Assembly (NCBI GenBank): GCA_018241725.1
Contig: JAFEDI010000146.1
Location: 22,045-86,044, forward strand
Length of the DNA: 64,000 nt
Source of the DNA: Pseudomonadota bacterium
GTDB lineage: Bacteria > Pseudomonadota > Gammaproteobacteria > Burkholderiales > Rhodocyclaceae
Reading direction: 5' to 3'
Part shown: positions 52,763 to 62,101 of the stretch, one piece after another
How positions within the stretch are numbered: position 1 is the stretch's first letter
Layout of the letters: each line of letters begins with the position of its first letter
The notes under the pieces: model-generated
What the model was told of the DNA's origin: nothing
The model's input: only the letters and a program-made list of their open reading frames with translations
The model's database searches: none
Position numbers and translations under genes: made by a program

Positions 52763-54802
52763 ATGGCTGCCACAGTTTCAGCGGGCCAGATGTTTTCCAT
52801 TCCGGAAAACGACGGCCACATCATGACGTCCTGGGAGCGTTTCCTTAGCGGCGACGAAACCGGATCGGACGCGCTGCGTCGCCTGATCGACGATTCCTGG
52901 CGGCGCTGCCACGGTGCCAGCGTGGACCCCGAGCGCCATCGGGCGCCGGAGCCGCTGGCCGAACAATCCCTGCATTCCCTGCGTGACGAATGTGGCGAAC
53001 TGCTCACCGCCAGTGCGCCGGTGATGGCCTCGGCGCGGGACTTTCTGTCCGAGACCGGCACGGTGATGGTCCTCACCGACCAGTTGGGCACCATCCTCAA
53101 TCTGGAGGGTGACATGGGCACGCGGGGCGCGGCGGAGAACGTGCATCTGCTGTCCGGCGCCAACTGGAGCGAGCTGGCCTGCGGCACCAACGCCATCGGT
53201 ACGGCGCTGGAGGTCGGCCAGCCGGTGCAGATCCACTCTGCCGAGCACTACTGCGCCGGGATCAAGCGCTGGTCCTGTTCGGCCACGGTGATCCGCGATC
53301 CCTACGATGGCACCATCCTCGGCGTGGTGGATGTCTCCGGGCTCAGCGCATCCTACAGCCGCCACAGCCTGGCCCTGGTGGTGGCGACCGCCGGGCGCAT
53401 CGAGAACCGTCTGGCCAAGATCGAGCTGGGTATCCGCTACCGTCTGCTGGAGCAGTGTGTGGAGCGCCTGTCGGGTATGTCGGCGGACGGCATCATCGTC
53501 TTCGACCGGCGTGGCCGCGCCATCAAGGCCAATGGCCGTGCGTCGGTGGTGATGGCCGACATGGGCATCGGCGAGGCGGCGGTGGCGCCGGACGGGCTGG
53601 CTTCGCTGTCGCTGGCCTGGAAGAAGGGCCGGCGGTTGCCTGACGAAATGCCCGACTGGATGCGCCAGGAGTGGCTGGAGCCGGTGATCGAGGGGGGCGA
53701 GCAGATCGGCGCCGTATTGACGCTGCCGAGCCGCCATTCCGCCAGCCCGGCCGGTGGGCGGATCGTGACATCGGTGATGGGCGGTGAGTCCCCGTCGGAA
53801 AAGGAAGGCTCGTTCGAGCGTGTGATCGGGGAGTCATCGGCGCTGATGCAGGCCGTCGGGCGGGCCCAGCAGCTGGCCAAGTCCCGTGTGCCGGTGCTGT
53901 TGCTCGGCGAGACCGGCGTTGGCAAGGACGTCTTCGCGCGCTGCATCCACGAGTTCGGCGCCACCAAGGATGCGCCCTTCGTGGCCCTCAACTGCGGCGG
54001 TTTCTCCCGCGAGCTGCTGACCAGCGAGCTGTTCGGCTATACCGAGGGCTCCTTTACCGGTGCCCGCCGCGGCGGCATGATCGGCAAGATCGAGGCCGCC
54101 GACGGCGGTACTCTTTTCCTCGATGAGATCGGCGAGATGCCCATCGACCTGCAGCCCCACTTCCTGCGCGTGCTGGAGGAGGGCGAGGTGTACCGTCTCG
54201 GTGAGAACAAGCCGCGAAGGGTCAATTTCCGCCTCATCGCGGCGACCAACCGGGATCTGCGCAAGGAGATCCAGGCCGGGCGCTTCCGCATGGACCTGTT
54301 CTACCGGGTGGCGGTGACCAGTATCAACATTCCGTCCCTGCGCGAGCGGGCCGCCGACATCCCACTGCTCGGCGAGCACTATCTGGAACGGCTGGCCCGC
54401 CAGCACGGCCTGGCCCCGCGCCGCCTGTCGCGGGGCGCGGTCGAGCAACTCCAGCAATACGCCTGGCCGGGCAACATCCGCGAATTCCGCAATGTGATGG
54501 AGAGCATGCTGCTGACCTCCCAGGAGGCGGTGCTCACCGAAGCGGATCTGCCGCCGGATCTGCGTGCCTCGCCGGATGGCACGCCCGTGGCCGGCGTCGA
54601 ACTTCCCGGCGGGGACAGCCGCGATCTGACCTGTCTCGAGAACGCCGAGCGCGATGCGATCCTGCGCGCCATCAAGGGCTGCCGCGGCAACATGACGGCG
54701 GTGGCGCGGGAGCTCGGCATCGCCAAGAGCACCGTGTATGTGAAGTTGAAGCGTTTCGGGCTCGAAAGCCTGGTGGACGATTTGCGCAACTACCGCGTCT
54801 GA
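52763..54802 (+). CDS. AcoR-family sigma-54-dependent transcriptional activator
   Basis: The product has 679 residues. The start at 52763 follows AAGGAGGG; a longer frame to 52670 lacks this site. An N-terminal GAF-like domain (about 60-200, [24 protein letters not shown]) and a PAS-like region sense the effector. The AAA+ domain has Walker [11 protein letters not shown], the sigma-54 contact loop as GSFTGA instead of GAFTGA, and Walker [15 protein letters not shown]-terminal Fis-type HTH ([20 protein letters not shown]) follows. Acetone and aromatic-ketone carboxylase operons use this regulator class. It should act on the seven -24/-12 promoters here. Confidence 0.92.
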   Translation: MAATVSAGQMFSIPENDGHIMTSWERFLSGDETGSDALRRLIDDSWRRCHGASVDPERHRAPEPLAEQSLHSLRDECGELLTASAPVMASARDFLSETGTVMVLTDQLGTILNLEGDMGTRGAAENVHLLSGANWSELACGTNAIGTALEVGQPVQIHSAEHYCAGIKRWSCSATVIRDPYDGTILGVVDVSGLSASYSRHSLALVVATAGRIENRLAKIELGIRYRLLEQCVERLSGMSADGIIVFDRRGRAIKANGRASVVMADMGIGEAAVAPDGLASLSLAWKKGRRLPDEMPDWMRQEWLEPVIEGGEQIGAVLTLPSRHSASPAGGRIVTSVMGGESPSEKEGSFERVIGESSALMQAVGRAQQLAKSRVPVLLLGETGVGKDVFARCIHEFGATKDAPFVALNCGGFSRELLTSELFGYTEGSFTGARRGGMIGKIEAADGGTLFLDEIGEMPIDLQPHFLRVLEEGEVYRLGENKPRRVNFRLIAATNRDLRKEIQAGRFRMDLFYRVAVTSINIPSLRERAADIPLLGEHYLERLARQHGLAPRRLSRGAVEQLQQYAWPGNIREFRNVMESMLLTSQEAVLTEADLPPDLRASPDGTPVAGVELPGGDSRDLTCLENAERDAILRAIKGCRGNMTAVARELGIAKSTVYVKLKRFGLESLVDDLRNYRV

Positions 54803-54829
54803 ACGCCGCCGCCCGGCGGCGCAACAAAA

Positions 54830-54870
54830 CCCTGCATTTCCGTCGACGGGACGGAAATGCAGGGTTTTTT
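54830..54870 (+). terminator. Strong terminator after the regulator gene
   Basis: Perfect 15-base stem (54830-54844 with 54850-54864), 5-base loop, then TTTTTT. Insulates the carboxylase promoter from the regulator gene. Confidence 0.95.
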
Positions 54871-54882
54871 ATTTTGCAGGGC

Positions 54883-54946
54883 GTCCGGTGTCCGGACGAT
54901 CCGGCCGTTTCATGTTGCGTCGCATTAATTCAACCGGAAAACGGAC
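54883..54946. promoter_or_regulatory. Activator sites upstream of the carboxylase promoter
   Basis: GTCCG-GTGTC-CGGAC (54883-54897, perfect palindrome) and AACCG-GAAAA-CGGAC (54932-54946, two mismatches), 152 and 103 bases before the -24 box. Confidence 0.7.
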
Positions 54947-55011
54947 GGCTTATCCGCAAAGAAAACGGGGTTAATGGATCGTTTTTTGGTTGTTTGTATT
55001 TTGTGTTTAAA

Positions 55012-55024
55012 AATCAATGATTTG
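55012..55024 (+). promoter_or_regulatory. IHF site between activator sites and carboxylase promoter
   Basis: AATCAA-TGAT-TTG matches WATCAA-N4-TTR in full and lies in an AT-rich stretch between the UAS and the -24 box, the position where IHF bends DNA in sigma-54 promoters. Confidence 0.65.
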
Positions 55025-55040
55025 ATTTTTATTTTAGCCT

Positions 55041-55056
55041 TGGCACGCCCCTTGCC
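55041..55056 (+). promoter_or_regulatory. Sigma-54 promoter of the ketone carboxylase operon
   Basis: TGGCAC-GCCCC-TTGCC with GG 55042-55043 and GC 55054-55055 (N10), full consensus; 158 bases before the first ATG. Confidence 0.88.
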
Positions 55057-55213
55057 ATATCTACGACTGGAAAGTCCAGGTTCGTTGCCGGAAAAGAAAA
55101 AAGCACTCCGGTGGCGCGACAAATAAAAGCCTGGGGTCCACACGACCACGGTTTCCTTTTCCTTGATAGGGAACGGTTTCAATCCACAAGAGGATGGCAG
55201 GAGGTAATGCGGT

Positions 55214-57151
55214 ATGGCATTGCAAATCAATATCGATAACGGTGGGACGCTCACCGATATCTGCATCATGATGGACGACACCGTCAAGAAGACGAAGGTG
55301 TTGACCACCCCCTACGACCTGAGCAAATGCTTCTTCGAAGGGCTGCAGAAAGCGTCGGCGGTGATCTACGGCGAGCAGAACGTGGCCCGCCTGCTGGAAG
55401 AAGTGGACCTGATCCGCTATTCCACCACGCAAGGTACCAACGCCATCTGTGAGCGCAAGGGGCCGCGCCTGGGCCTGATCATCGACGCCAAGGCCCGCGA
55501 CCTGCCGGTGCGCCTGGCCGAGCATGATCCGGAAGTCTATGAAGCCCTGGTCGGCGACCGGGTGGTCTTCCTCGATACCGCGGCGGTGACTGGTGCAGAG
55601 GCCGACATCGAAGTCGTCAAGGCGATCAATCAGCTCACCGCGGCCGGTGCCAACCGCCTGGTGGTGAGCTTCGGCGGCGCCGATTTCCTCGACCTGGAAA
55701 CCCGCTTCAAGAAGGTCGTGCTGCGCAAATACCCGCGCCACCTGCTGGGCGCCGTGCCGGTGCTGTACGGCAGTGACCTGACCACCGACCGGGATGTGGT
55801 CCGCCGCAGCTGGACCGCGCTGATCAACTCCTTCCTGCATCCGGCGATGGAGGCCTTCCTGTTCAACGCGGAAAACCGCCTGCGCGACTACCGCACCAAG
55901 AACCCGCTGCTGATCTTCCGCAACGACGGCGACGCCTCCCGCGTGGCCAAGACGGTGGCGATCAAGACCTACAGCTCGGGCCCGCGCGGCGGCATGGAAG
56001 GCCTCAAGTCCTTCGCCAGGCTCTACGACATGCCGGACGTGGTCGCCATCGACGTCGGCGGCACCACCACCGACATCGGCCAGAGCCTGAACGGCAAGGT
56101 CGCCGAGGTGCAGCGCGGCCACGTGGAAGGCATCAGCGTGTCCTTCCCGCTGTGCGAGATCATGAGCGCCGGCGCCGGTGGCAGCTCCATCTTCAAGGTG
56201 GTCAACAACCGCATCGTGATCGGTCCCGAGAGCGTCGGCGCCGTACCCGGCCCGGCCTGCTTCGGCCGCGGCGGCAAGGAGGCGACGATCACCGACGCCA
56301 GCCTGCTGTGCGGCATCTTCGATCCCAAGTCCTACTTCGGCGGCGGCATGGGCCTCGACCTGGACCGCGCGGCGACGGCGGTCAGCCTGTCCATCGCCCA
56401 GCCGCTGGGCATCGGCCTCGATGACGCGCTGCTGCAGATGGAGCACGCCTACGAGGACAAGATTGCGGTCGAACTGCACCGCTTCACCAAGATCTCCAAA
56501 GACACCGTGATGCTCGCCTTCGGCGGCGCCGGCCCGCTCAACGCCTGCGGCGTGGCGGAGAAGGCCGGCATCGACCGGGTGGCCGTGCCCAAGCTGGCGG
56601 CGGTGTTCAGCGCCTTCGGCATCGGCGCCTGCGACATCTCCCAGCGCTATGCGGTGGCGCTCGACGAGCGTAGCGAGCAGGCCATTGCGGCGGCCCGCCA
56701 GAGTCTCGAGGTGAAGGCCTCCCGCGACATGTTCGCGGAAGGCTTCGGCGCCGGCGAGTACCAGGTGGAAGCCTGGCTGGTCGGCGAGGTGGATGGCGCC
56801 GCCGACCTGATCGTGCCCCTCGGCGAGGGCAATGCCTTCCCGGCCGAACTGGCCAAGGCCAGGTCCGTCGAGCTGGAACTGCGTGCCGTCAAGCCGCTGC
56901 GCAGCGAAGCCGGCAAGCGCGCGTCCTTCGTCGAAGGCGAACCCGCCCAGGCGGACGGCACCCGCAACGTGCTGACCCGTGGCCAGGGGCGTGTCGACGT
57001 GCCGGTCTATCGCCTCTCCCAGCTCAAGCCGGGCGACCACGCCGCTGGTCCGGCGATCCTCGAAGAAGACTACTTCACCTGCCGGGTGCTCGATGGCTGG
57101 AGCTTCGTCATCAGCGACGCGGGCGACATCCTGCTCAACAGAAAGGGCTGA
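55214..57151 (+). CDS. apcA: Ketone (acetophenone-type) carboxylase, 70-kDa HyuA-like subunit
   Basis: The product has 645 residues of the hydantoinase A/oxoprolinase family. N-terminal phosphate-binding motif NIDNGGTLTDICI (residues 5-17) and the second ASKHA motif VVAIDVGGTTTDIGQS (about 277). It starts after AGGAGGT. It is the first of five genes with the subunit sizes of acetophenone carboxylase (70, 15, 75-87, 34 kDa), which carboxylates acetophenone to benzoylacetate with ATP. Acetone carboxylases have only three subunits. Letter assignment is by operon order; the substrate is inferred. Confidence 0.82.
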   Translation: MALQINIDNGGTLTDICIMMDDTVKKTKVLTTPYDLSKCFFEGLQKASAVIYGEQNVARLLEEVDLIRYSTTQGTNAICERKGPRLGLIIDAKARDLPVRLAEHDPEVYEALVGDRVVFLDTAAVTGAEADIEVVKAINQLTAAGANRLVVSFGGADFLDLETRFKKVVLRKYPRHLLGAVPVLYGSDLTTDRDVVRRSWTALINSFLHPAMEAFLFNAENRLRDYRTKNPLLIFRNDGDASRVAKTVAIKTYSSGPRGGMEGLKSFARLYDMPDVVAIDVGGTTTDIGQSLNGKVAEVQRGHVEGISVSFPLCEIMSAGAGGSSIFKVVNNRIVIGPESVGAVPGPACFGRGGKEATITDASLLCGIFDPKSYFGGGMGLDLDRAATAVSLSIAQPLGIGLDDALLQMEHAYEDKIAVELHRFTKISKDTVMLAFGGAGPLNACGVAEKAGIDRVAVPKLAAVFSAFGIGACDISQRYAVALDERSEQAIAAARQSLEVKASRDMFAEGFGAGEYQVEAWLVGEVDGAADLIVPLGEGNAFPAELAKARSVELELRAVKPLRSEAGKRASFVEGEPAQADGTRNVLTRGQGRVDVPVYRLSQLKPGDHAAGPAILEEDYFTCRVLDGWSFVISDAGDILLNRKG

Positions 57152-57156
57152 AAGAA

Positions 57157-57555
57157 ATGAAAGTACCGATGACCGAATACCTGCGCCTCGACCTGGATGC
57201 CGAGCAGTGGGAATGCCGCGTCTGCGATCACGTGATCGGCACGGCGAGCAAGAGCTACAAGGAGGGGATGCTGGTCCATAACCGCGATCCGCGCGAGATC
57301 CACCCGCCCATCATCGACCCGGAAAAGTACCGCTTCACCTTCAGCCCCGATCCGGATTGGGTGCGCATCCTCGAGTACTACTGCCCCCATTGCGGCACCC
57401 AGGTGGAAACCGAGTACGCCGTGCCCGGCCATCCGCCGCTCCACGACATGCAGCCCGACCTGCCCGCGCTGCGCGCCCAGTGGGCCAAGCGCGAGGAGCT
57501 GAAGGACGCCGTGGTCGGCCCCGCCGTCACCGCCGACAAGGGCCACGGGCACTGA
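57157..57555 (+). CDS. apcB: Ketone carboxylase small zinc-binding subunit
   Basis: The product has 132 residues. Two zinc-knuckle pairs: CRVCDHVIG (about 19-27) and CPHCGTQVET (about 73-82). The sequence between (SYKEGMLVHNRDPREIHPPIIDPEKYRFTFSPDPDWVRI) is characteristic of the gamma-type subunits of acetone and acetophenone carboxylases. It is shorter than AcxC of acetone carboxylase (about 168 residues) and fits the 15-kDa subunit of Apc. It begins five bases after the first subunit's stop. Confidence 0.85.
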   Translation: MKVPMTEYLRLDLDAEQWECRVCDHVIGTASKSYKEGMLVHNRDPREIHPPIIDPEKYRFTFSPDPDWVRILEYYCPHCGTQVETEYAVPGHPPLHDMQPDLPALRAQWAKREELKDAVVGPAVTADKGHGH

Positions 57556-57642
57556 GCGGAACCCCCTGGGAATTTGCCGGCGTCCGCCCCTGCACGAGCA
57601 GCGAGGCCCTGGGCGCCAGTACGAAAAAATTGAGGAGATAGC

Positions 57643-59778
57643 ATGAGGCGCGTATCAGTCGATATCGGTGGCACCTTCACCGATTGTTTCGTGGTCTGGG
57701 ATGGCAAGTACATCGAAGCCAAGGCCCTGACCACCCATCACAACCTGGCGCTCGGCTTCAACGAGGCCCTCGGCAAGGCCTGCCACGTCCTGGACCTGGA
57801 CCTGGAGCGCATCCTGTCGGCGGTGGATTCGGTGCGTTACGCCACCACCCTCGGCACCAATGCGCTGATCGAGCACAAGGGGCCGAAGATCGGCATGCTG
57901 GTGACCGCCGGCTTCGAGGCCACCGTGCCGCTCAGCCGGGCCCGTGGCTACGGTGAGGGGCTGGACAACCTGGGCCAGCAGGACATGCCCAATGCCCAGC
58001 GTCCCGACCCGCTGGTGCTGCCGCACATGATCTGCGGCGTGCGCGAACGCGTCGACTTCCAGGGCAAGCTGGTGATGCCGCTGGACGAGGACGACGTGCG
58101 CACCCAGATCCGTACGCTGGTGGACAAGGGCGCCGAGATCATCGTCGTGGCGCTGGTCAACGCGGTGGTCAATCCCGACCACGAGCAGCGCATCGAGGAG
58201 ATCCTGCTGGAGGAATACCCGTCCCACCTGCTCGGCGCGATCCCGGTGATCCTGTCCCACCAGGTGGCGGGGCGGAAGGGCGAGTACGTGCGGGCCACCT
58301 CGGCAATCGTCGACGGCTACCTGCACTCCACGATGTACCACGCCCTGTCGGCGCTCGAGCAGAACCTGCGCGCCCACCGCTACGAGAAGCCGATGCTGGT
58401 CATCCACAACTCCGGTGGCATGGCCCAGCTCAACTCCACCGACGCGCTGCAGACCATCCACTCCGGCCCGGTGTCCGGCATCGGCGCCTCCGAGCACCTG
58501 GCCATGCAGGCCGGCCTCGGCAACGTGGTGGCCACCGACATGGGCGGCACCAGCTACGACATCGGTATCGTCGTGGAAGGCGGCATCAAGCACTATGACT
58601 TCAACCCGGTGATCGACCGCTGGCTGGTGTCGGTGCCGATGGTGCACCTGGTCACGCTGGGTGCCGGCGGTGGCTCGGTGGCGAGCTACGACCGCATGTA
58701 CGACACCGTGAAGTGCGGCCCCGAGTCCGCTGGCTCCGACCCCGGCCCGGCCTGCTACGACCGTGGCGGCATGAAGCCGACGGTGACCGATGCGGACCTG
58801 ATCCTCGGCTACCTGGACGCCAAGAACTACGCCGGCGGCTCGATCCCGCTCAATCCCCGGCGCGCATCGGCGGCCATCGAGGACGCGCTGTGCGACGACC
58901 TGGACTGCTCGGTGGTCGAGGCGGCGCTGCTGATCCGCGAGAAGGTGGACGACAACATGGCCAACGGCCTGTTCACCGAACTGCGGGCCCGTGGCTACGA
59001 TCCCAAGGACTTCACGATGCTGGCCTATGGCGGCAACGGTCCGCTGCACTGCTGCGGCATCGCCCAGAACCTGGCCATCGACAAGATTCTGGCGCCCCCG
59101 CTCAGCTCGGTGTTCTCGGCGGTCGGCGCCGGCAACATGCACCAGCTGCACATCCACGAGCAGTCCCTGTACATGGTGCTGTACGACTCCAACACGCGGC
59201 ACATCTTCGACGACTACGCGCGCTTCAACCGCATCGTCGCCGAGCTGAAGGAGCAGGGCACCCAGGATCTGCTGCGCCAGGGCATCGCCAAGGAAGACAT
59301 CTGCCACAACCTCGAACTGGACATGCGCTACGGCAACCAGCTGGTGCAGACCACGGCCGTGATTCCCAAGCACGAGCTGCATGGCCCCGGCGACGTGCTG
59401 GCGATGATCTCCCAGTTCTCCAACGACTACGGCAAGCGCTTTGGCGAAGGCTCCCAGGCGCCGGAGGCGGGCATCCGCATCAACACCATCCGGGTGGCCG
59501 CCTACGTGCGCCACGAGACCGTGCAGTTCGAGGACATCAAGCCGGTGCCCGCCGAGCAGCGCAAAGCCCCGCCGGCACCGAGCAGCACCCGCAAGTGCTA
59601 CTTCGTCGGCCACGAAGGTTCCTTCGAGACCCCGGTGTGGAGCCGCGCGGCCATCGAGCCGGGCGTGCAGATCCCCGGCCCCGCGATCATCGCCTCGGAA
59701 GTGACCACCTTCCTGGTGAACCCGGGCTGGAACTTCGTCGCCGCCAAGCAGGGCGCCTCCTGGTTCCTGCGCGCCTGA
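57643..59778 (+). CDS. apcC: Ketone carboxylase, HyuA-like subunit (second)
   Basis: The product has 711 residues. HyuA/oxoprolinase family: SVDIGGTFTDCFVVWDG (residues 4-20) and VVATDMGGTSYDIGIVVEGG (about 298) form the ATP-binding core. AGGGSVASYDRMY and GPESAGSDPGPACYDRGG are family blocks. It resembles the beta subunit of acetone carboxylase. Activation of the ketone to an enol phosphate is the accepted role of such subunits. Start after GAGGAG; 87 bases separate it from the small subunit. Confidence 0.85.
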   Translation: MRRVSVDIGGTFTDCFVVWDGKYIEAKALTTHHNLALGFNEALGKACHVLDLDLERILSAVDSVRYATTLGTNALIEHKGPKIGMLVTAGFEATVPLSRARGYGEGLDNLGQQDMPNAQRPDPLVLPHMICGVRERVDFQGKLVMPLDEDDVRTQIRTLVDKGAEIIVVALVNAVVNPDHEQRIEEILLEEYPSHLLGAIPVILSHQVAGRKGEYVRATSAIVDGYLHSTMYHALSALEQNLRAHRYEKPMLVIHNSGGMAQLNSTDALQTIHSGPVSGIGASEHLAMQAGLGNVVATDMGGTSYDIGIVVEGGIKHYDFNPVIDRWLVSVPMVHLVTLGAGGGSVASYDRMYDTVKCGPESAGSDPGPACYDRGGMKPTVTDADLILGYLDAKNYAGGSIPLNPRRASAAIEDALCDDLDCSVVEAALLIREKVDDNMANGLFTELRARGYDPKDFTMLAYGGNGPLHCCGIAQNLAIDKILAPPLSSVFSAVGAGNMHQLHIHEQSLYMVLYDSNTRHIFDDYARFNRIVAELKEQGTQDLLRQGIAKEDICHNLELDMRYGNQLVQTTAVIPKHELHGPGDVLAMISQFSNDYGKRFGEGSQAPEAGIRINTIRVAAYVRHETVQFEDIKPVPAEQRKAPPAPSSTRKCYFVGHEGSFETPVWSRAAIEPGVQIPGPAIIASEVTTFLVNPGWNFVAAKQGASWFLRA

Positions 59779-59824
59779 GCGCCGCGTGGAGCCGATCCAA
59801 GCTAACTAGACGACAGGATTGAAA

Positions 59825-62101
59825 ATGAGCGAAATGAATACGCCGGTTGCGGCCAAGGTGCCCAGCCCCGAGGAAGTGGCGCTGATCAAGAAGTTCCTCA
59901 ACGACACCACCCTGTTCCTGGGCCCCGACCCGGAAATCATGCAGAACCACGACCTGATGCCGCGCAGCGAGGTCGAGGACGAATGCATGCGCAAGGTGGG
60001 CGACGCCCACACCATCGCCAAGATCCGCGACCGCATCCAGGCCGGCTGCGACGAAGGCTACGAGATGGTCGAGCAGATGGGCGCCGCCCCCGGCGCCAAG
60101 TGGGGCGACGTGATCACCGGGGTGTATTCCGCCTCGGGCGATCTGGCCATCGCCAGTGCCGGCGGGGTGCTGATCTTCTCGGCGCTGGTGCACCACCCGA
60201 TCAAGTTCATCATCAAGAACTGGGTGAACGACCCGACGGTGGGCGTGAAGGAAGGCGACGGCTTCATCCACAACGACTCCCGCTACGGCAACGTGCACAA
60301 CACCGACCAGTCGATGATCCTGCCGATCTTCCACGAAGGGAAGCTGGTGTGCTGGGTGGCCTCCACGGTGCATGAGGGCGAGAACGGCGCCATCGAGCCG
60401 GGCGGCATGCCGTCGATGGCCGAGAGCCCCTGCGACGAAGGCCTCAAGATGTGCCCGTTCAAGGTGGTCGAGAACTACCAGATCAAGCGCGACATCCTGA
60501 CCTTCCTGCAGAACTCGGTGCGCGAGCCCAAGCTGCAGTACGAGGACATGAAGGTCAAGCTGTTCGCCTGCCTGCGCATCAAGCAGCGCATCGAGGAAAC
60601 GCTCAACACCGACGGCCCCGCGGCGCTGATCTCCACGCTGCGCACCACCATGGAAAACGTGCGTGCCGAAGTGAAGCGCCGCGTCAGCGAATGGCCGGAC
60701 ATGACCGTGCGGACCTACATCATCCAGGACTCGACCCTGCGCGAGAACTGCGTGGTGAAGATCAACTGCCAGCTCACCAAGACCGGCGACCGGCTGATCT
60801 TCGACTTCCGCGGCTCCAGCCCGGAATTCACCAACCGCGCCACCAACACCATCGTGGCCGGCTTGAAGGGCATGCTGGCGCAGGTCTTCCTGTGCTACGT
60901 GTGGCCGGATCTGCCGCGCGGCCAGGCGGCCTTCGCGCCGATCGAGGTGATCACCGATCCGCACTCGATCGTCAATTGCTCCTACGACGCGCCTAACTCC
61001 CAGAGCCTGATGTCGATCTTCACCGGCTTCACCGCCGGCCAGCACGCTGTCGCCAAGTTCCTGTACAGCTGCCCGGAGAAGTACACCAAGGTCCATGCGC
61101 CCACCTTCAACATGATCAACACCTTCATCTGGGGTGGGGTCAGCCAGCACGGCGAGACACTCGGCAACCTGTGTGCCGACTTGAACGGCATGGGGGCCGG
61201 CGCCACCGTGGATCGGGACGGCGAGCATGCGCTGGCGCCGATCTTCGCGACGATGGCGGACATCGGCGAGCAGGAGCTCAACGAGGAGGAGGTGCCCTTC
61301 CTGCAGCTCGTCTCCAAGAAGATGACCCGCGACGCCATCGCCCCGGGCAAGTACCGCGGCGGCCAGGGCTACACCATGATGGTGGCCACCAAGGACAGCG
61401 AGCAGTGGGGCTTCATGACGGTCTGCCAGGGGGCCAAGTTCCCGCCGCTGCAGGGCCTGTTCGGCGGCTACGCCTGCGGCTCCTACCCCCTGTGCAAGGT
61501 CAAGGGCGTCGATGTGTACGACGTGCTGATGAACGAGCCGGAGAAGTTCAAGCACTCCATCGAGGAGATCATGAACGAGCAGCCCTTCGAGGGCGCCAGC
61601 TACACCACCCATCACATGGGCATGGGCTTCGAGATCTCCAAGCGCGGTGAGCTGTTCATGATCTCCCAGGGCGCGGGCGCCGGTTATGGCGATCTGCTGG
61701 AGCGCGACCCGGCCGGCGTGATCCGCGACATCGAGGAAGGCCTGATGTCCCCGGGCGTTGCCGAGCGGCTCTACAAGGTCAAGTTCGACCCGACGACGCT
61801 GGCCATCAACCATGAGGCCACCGCCGCCGCCCGCGACGCCGAGCGCAAGGCGCGGATTGCCCGCGGCGTGCCCTACGCCGAGTTCATCAAGACCTGGAAC
61901 AAGCCGACGCCGCCGTCTCATCTGGCCTACTTCGGTTGCTGGGGCGACGACGTGAGCAAGCTCTACATGGGCAGCCCCGACAAGTTCCGCGATGCCAACT
62001 CGCCGCGTCCCAACTACATGCCCCATCCGAAGGACGTGCGCATTGCCGAGCTGGAAAGCCGTCTCGTCGCCCTGGGCGCCATGGGAGGTGAAAAGCAATG
62101 A
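59825..62101 (+). CDS. apcD: Ketone carboxylase, HyuB-like subunit
   Basis: The product has 758 residues, hydantoinase B family. Contains DFRGSSPEFTNRATNTIVAG, FTGFTAGQHAVAKFLYS and the GKYRGGQGYTMM and QGAGAGYGDLLERDPAGV blocks. It corresponds to the large subunit that carries out the carboxylation half-reaction in acetone/acetophenone carboxylase. The ATG at 59825 follows AGGATTGAAA; a TTG two codons upstream is ignored. Its stop overlaps the next start by four bases. Confidence 0.86.
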   Translation: MSEMNTPVAAKVPSPEEVALIKKFLNDTTLFLGPDPEIMQNHDLMPRSEVEDECMRKVGDAHTIAKIRDRIQAGCDEGYEMVEQMGAAPGAKWGDVITGVYSASGDLAIASAGGVLIFSALVHHPIKFIIKNWVNDPTVGVKEGDGFIHNDSRYGNVHNTDQSMILPIFHEGKLVCWVASTVHEGENGAIEPGGMPSMAESPCDEGLKMCPFKVVENYQIKRDILTFLQNSVREPKLQYEDMKVKLFACLRIKQRIEETLNTDGPAALISTLRTTMENVRAEVKRRVSEWPDMTVRTYIIQDSTLRENCVVKINCQLTKTGDRLIFDFRGSSPEFTNRATNTIVAGLKGMLAQVFLCYVWPDLPRGQAAFAPIEVITDPHSIVNCSYDAPNSQSLMSIFTGFTAGQHAVAKFLYSCPEKYTKVHAPTFNMINTFIWGGVSQHGETLGNLCADLNGMGAGATVDRDGEHALAPIFATMADIGEQELNEEEVPFLQLVSKKMTRDAIAPGKYRGGQGYTMMVATKDSEQWGFMTVCQGAKFPPLQGLFGGYACGSYPLCKVKGVDVYDVLMNEPEKFKHSIEEIMNEQPFEGASYTTHHMGMGFEISKRGELFMISQGAGAGYGDLLERDPAGVIRDIEEGLMSPGVAERLYKVKFDPTTLAINHEATAAARDAERKARIARGVPYAEFIKTWNKPTPPSHLAYFGCWGDDVSKLYMGSPDKFRDANSPRPNYMPHPKDVRIAELESRLVALGAMGGEKQ

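Noticed and set aside
59687-62098. 803-codon minus-strand frame opposite the HyuB-like carboxylase gene
   Set aside because: Same reason: antisense shadow with biased composition and no recognisable domain. The plus-strand gene has family motifs throughout. The similar frames at 57655-59613 and 55061-57040 were rejected likewise.
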